Origin: an uncultured Robiginitomaculum sp. | GTDB lineage: Bacteria > Pseudomonadota > Alphaproteobacteria > Caulobacterales > Maricaulaceae | Reading direction: 5' to 3' | Assembly: GCA_938003555.1 (NCBI GenBank) | Contig: CALKXN010000311.1 | Coordinates: forward strand, 1-14,031 | Length of the DNA stretch: 14,031 nt | Shown: positions 13,733 through 14,031 of the stretch, one piece after another | Layout of the letters: each line of letters begins with the position of its first letter | Numbering within the stretch: position 1 is the stretch's first letter | Made by a program: the position numbers and the translations under genes | Notes under the pieces: model-generated | Told to the model about the DNA's origin: nothing | Databases searched by the model: none | The model's input: the letters and a program-made list of their open reading frames with translations, nothing else

Positions 13733-14031
13733 TTATTGCTGCACAGCCCAACGCACCAATGGCAGCTGATCATTTCCAAAATATAACCGCTCACCCAACC
13801 CGATAGGCACGAAGATACTTGGTGCCCCAAAGGCTCCGCGCGCAATCGCTTCTTCAGTATTTGCTCTCAGATGGTCTTTGCAAAATTGCTCCTGTGAGCG
13901 AAGTCTTAGATCCGTTCCATCTAGCCCCAATTGATTTGCCATATCTTCCAGCACATCCGGATCGTCTAAATTTTTCTGATCGGTATAATAGGCATCAAAC
14001 CCAGCCTTAGCGAATTTAAACAATGAATTTT
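13733..14031 (-). CDS. DsbA-family/2-hydroxychromene-2-carboxylate isomerase-like protein, C-terminal part (runs off right edge)
   Basis: The frame is open to the window edge, giving 98 C-terminal codons; the apparent TTG start at 14023 is not real, because the frame continues through Asn-Ser upstream. The sequence FKFAKAGFDAYYTDQKNLDDPDVL, shown here only by key features, follows the helical-domain pattern of kappa-class GST/HCCA isomerases (an aromatic-rich YYTDQKNLDDP stretch). ANTEEAIARGAFGAPSIFV-type sequence contains the cis-proline loop (GAPSIFV) that contacts glutathione or the thiol, and YFGNDQLPLVRWAV is the typical C-terminal GxDRL-like helix start. The N-terminal thioredoxin half with any CxxC or Ser motif lies outside, so DsbA-like oxidoreductase and HCCA isomerase cannot be separated with certainty; the C-terminus favours the isomerase group. 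Confidence 0.82.
   Translation of the reverse strand, partial: NSLFKFAKAGFDAYYTDQKNLDDPDVLEDMANQLGLDGTDLRLRSQEQFCKDHLRANTEEAIARGAFGAPSIFVPIGLGERLYFGNDQLPLVRWAVQQ

Overview
The window looks like a compact, chromosomal stretch of an alphaproteobacterium of moderate GC. This is inferred from gene content (XdhC/MocA-type cofactor maturation, an ScfR/RamB-type regulator next to glyoxylate-shunt genes, dense stop/start overlaps); I cannot name a genus. No tRNA, rRNA, CRISPR, insertion sequence or integrase was seen, and no gene-free gap exceeds about 140 bp.

Layout. (1) Positions 1-1136, minus: N-terminal part of a secreted or surface protein with a DUF2341-like region, an MshQ-like CCDG motif and the start of a DUF11-like repeat; it runs off the left edge. 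(2) Positions 1202-4539, minus: a tight molybdenum cofactor operon, moaD-moaE-moaB-moaC, followed directly by a GMC-family FAD oxidoreductase. (3) Positions 4619-6543, plus: moeA, divergent from moaD and overlapping a TSUP-family membrane transporter by ATGA. (4) Positions 6524-7941, minus: an XdhC-family protein and a MocA-like cytidylyltransferase, overlapping by GTGA. (5) Positions 8012-8827, plus: a membrane fatty-acid hydroxylase/sterol desaturase family protein, possibly read from a leaderless mRNA. (6) Positions 8806-10236, minus: an ScfR/RamB-type regulator. (7) Positions 10372-13595, plus: the glyoxylate shunt pair aceB-aceA, divergent from the regulator. (8) Positions 13733-14031, minus: C-terminal part of a DsbA/HCCA-isomerase (kappa-GST-like) protein that runs off the right edge.

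How they fit together. Regions 2-4 supply most of a pathway from cyclic pyranopterin phosphate chemistry (MoaC) through molybdopterin synthase (MoaD/MoaE), adenylylation (MoaB) and molybdenum insertion (MoeA), to cytidylylation and handover (MocA, XdhC). That points to a xanthine-oxidase-family molybdoenzyme elsewhere in the genome; moaA and the enzyme itself are not in the window. Regions 6-7 form a regulator/target unit for growth on acetate or fatty acids. The divergent regulator-aceB spacer holds several TTGTAAA-type repeats and an 8-bp-arm inverted repeat, good candidates for operators.

I did not find a clearly novel system. The most useful leads are the operator array at the ace locus, the GMC oxidoreductase at the end of the moa operon, the moeA-transporter coupling, and the moaD Gly-Gly codons doubling as the moaE ribosome binding site.
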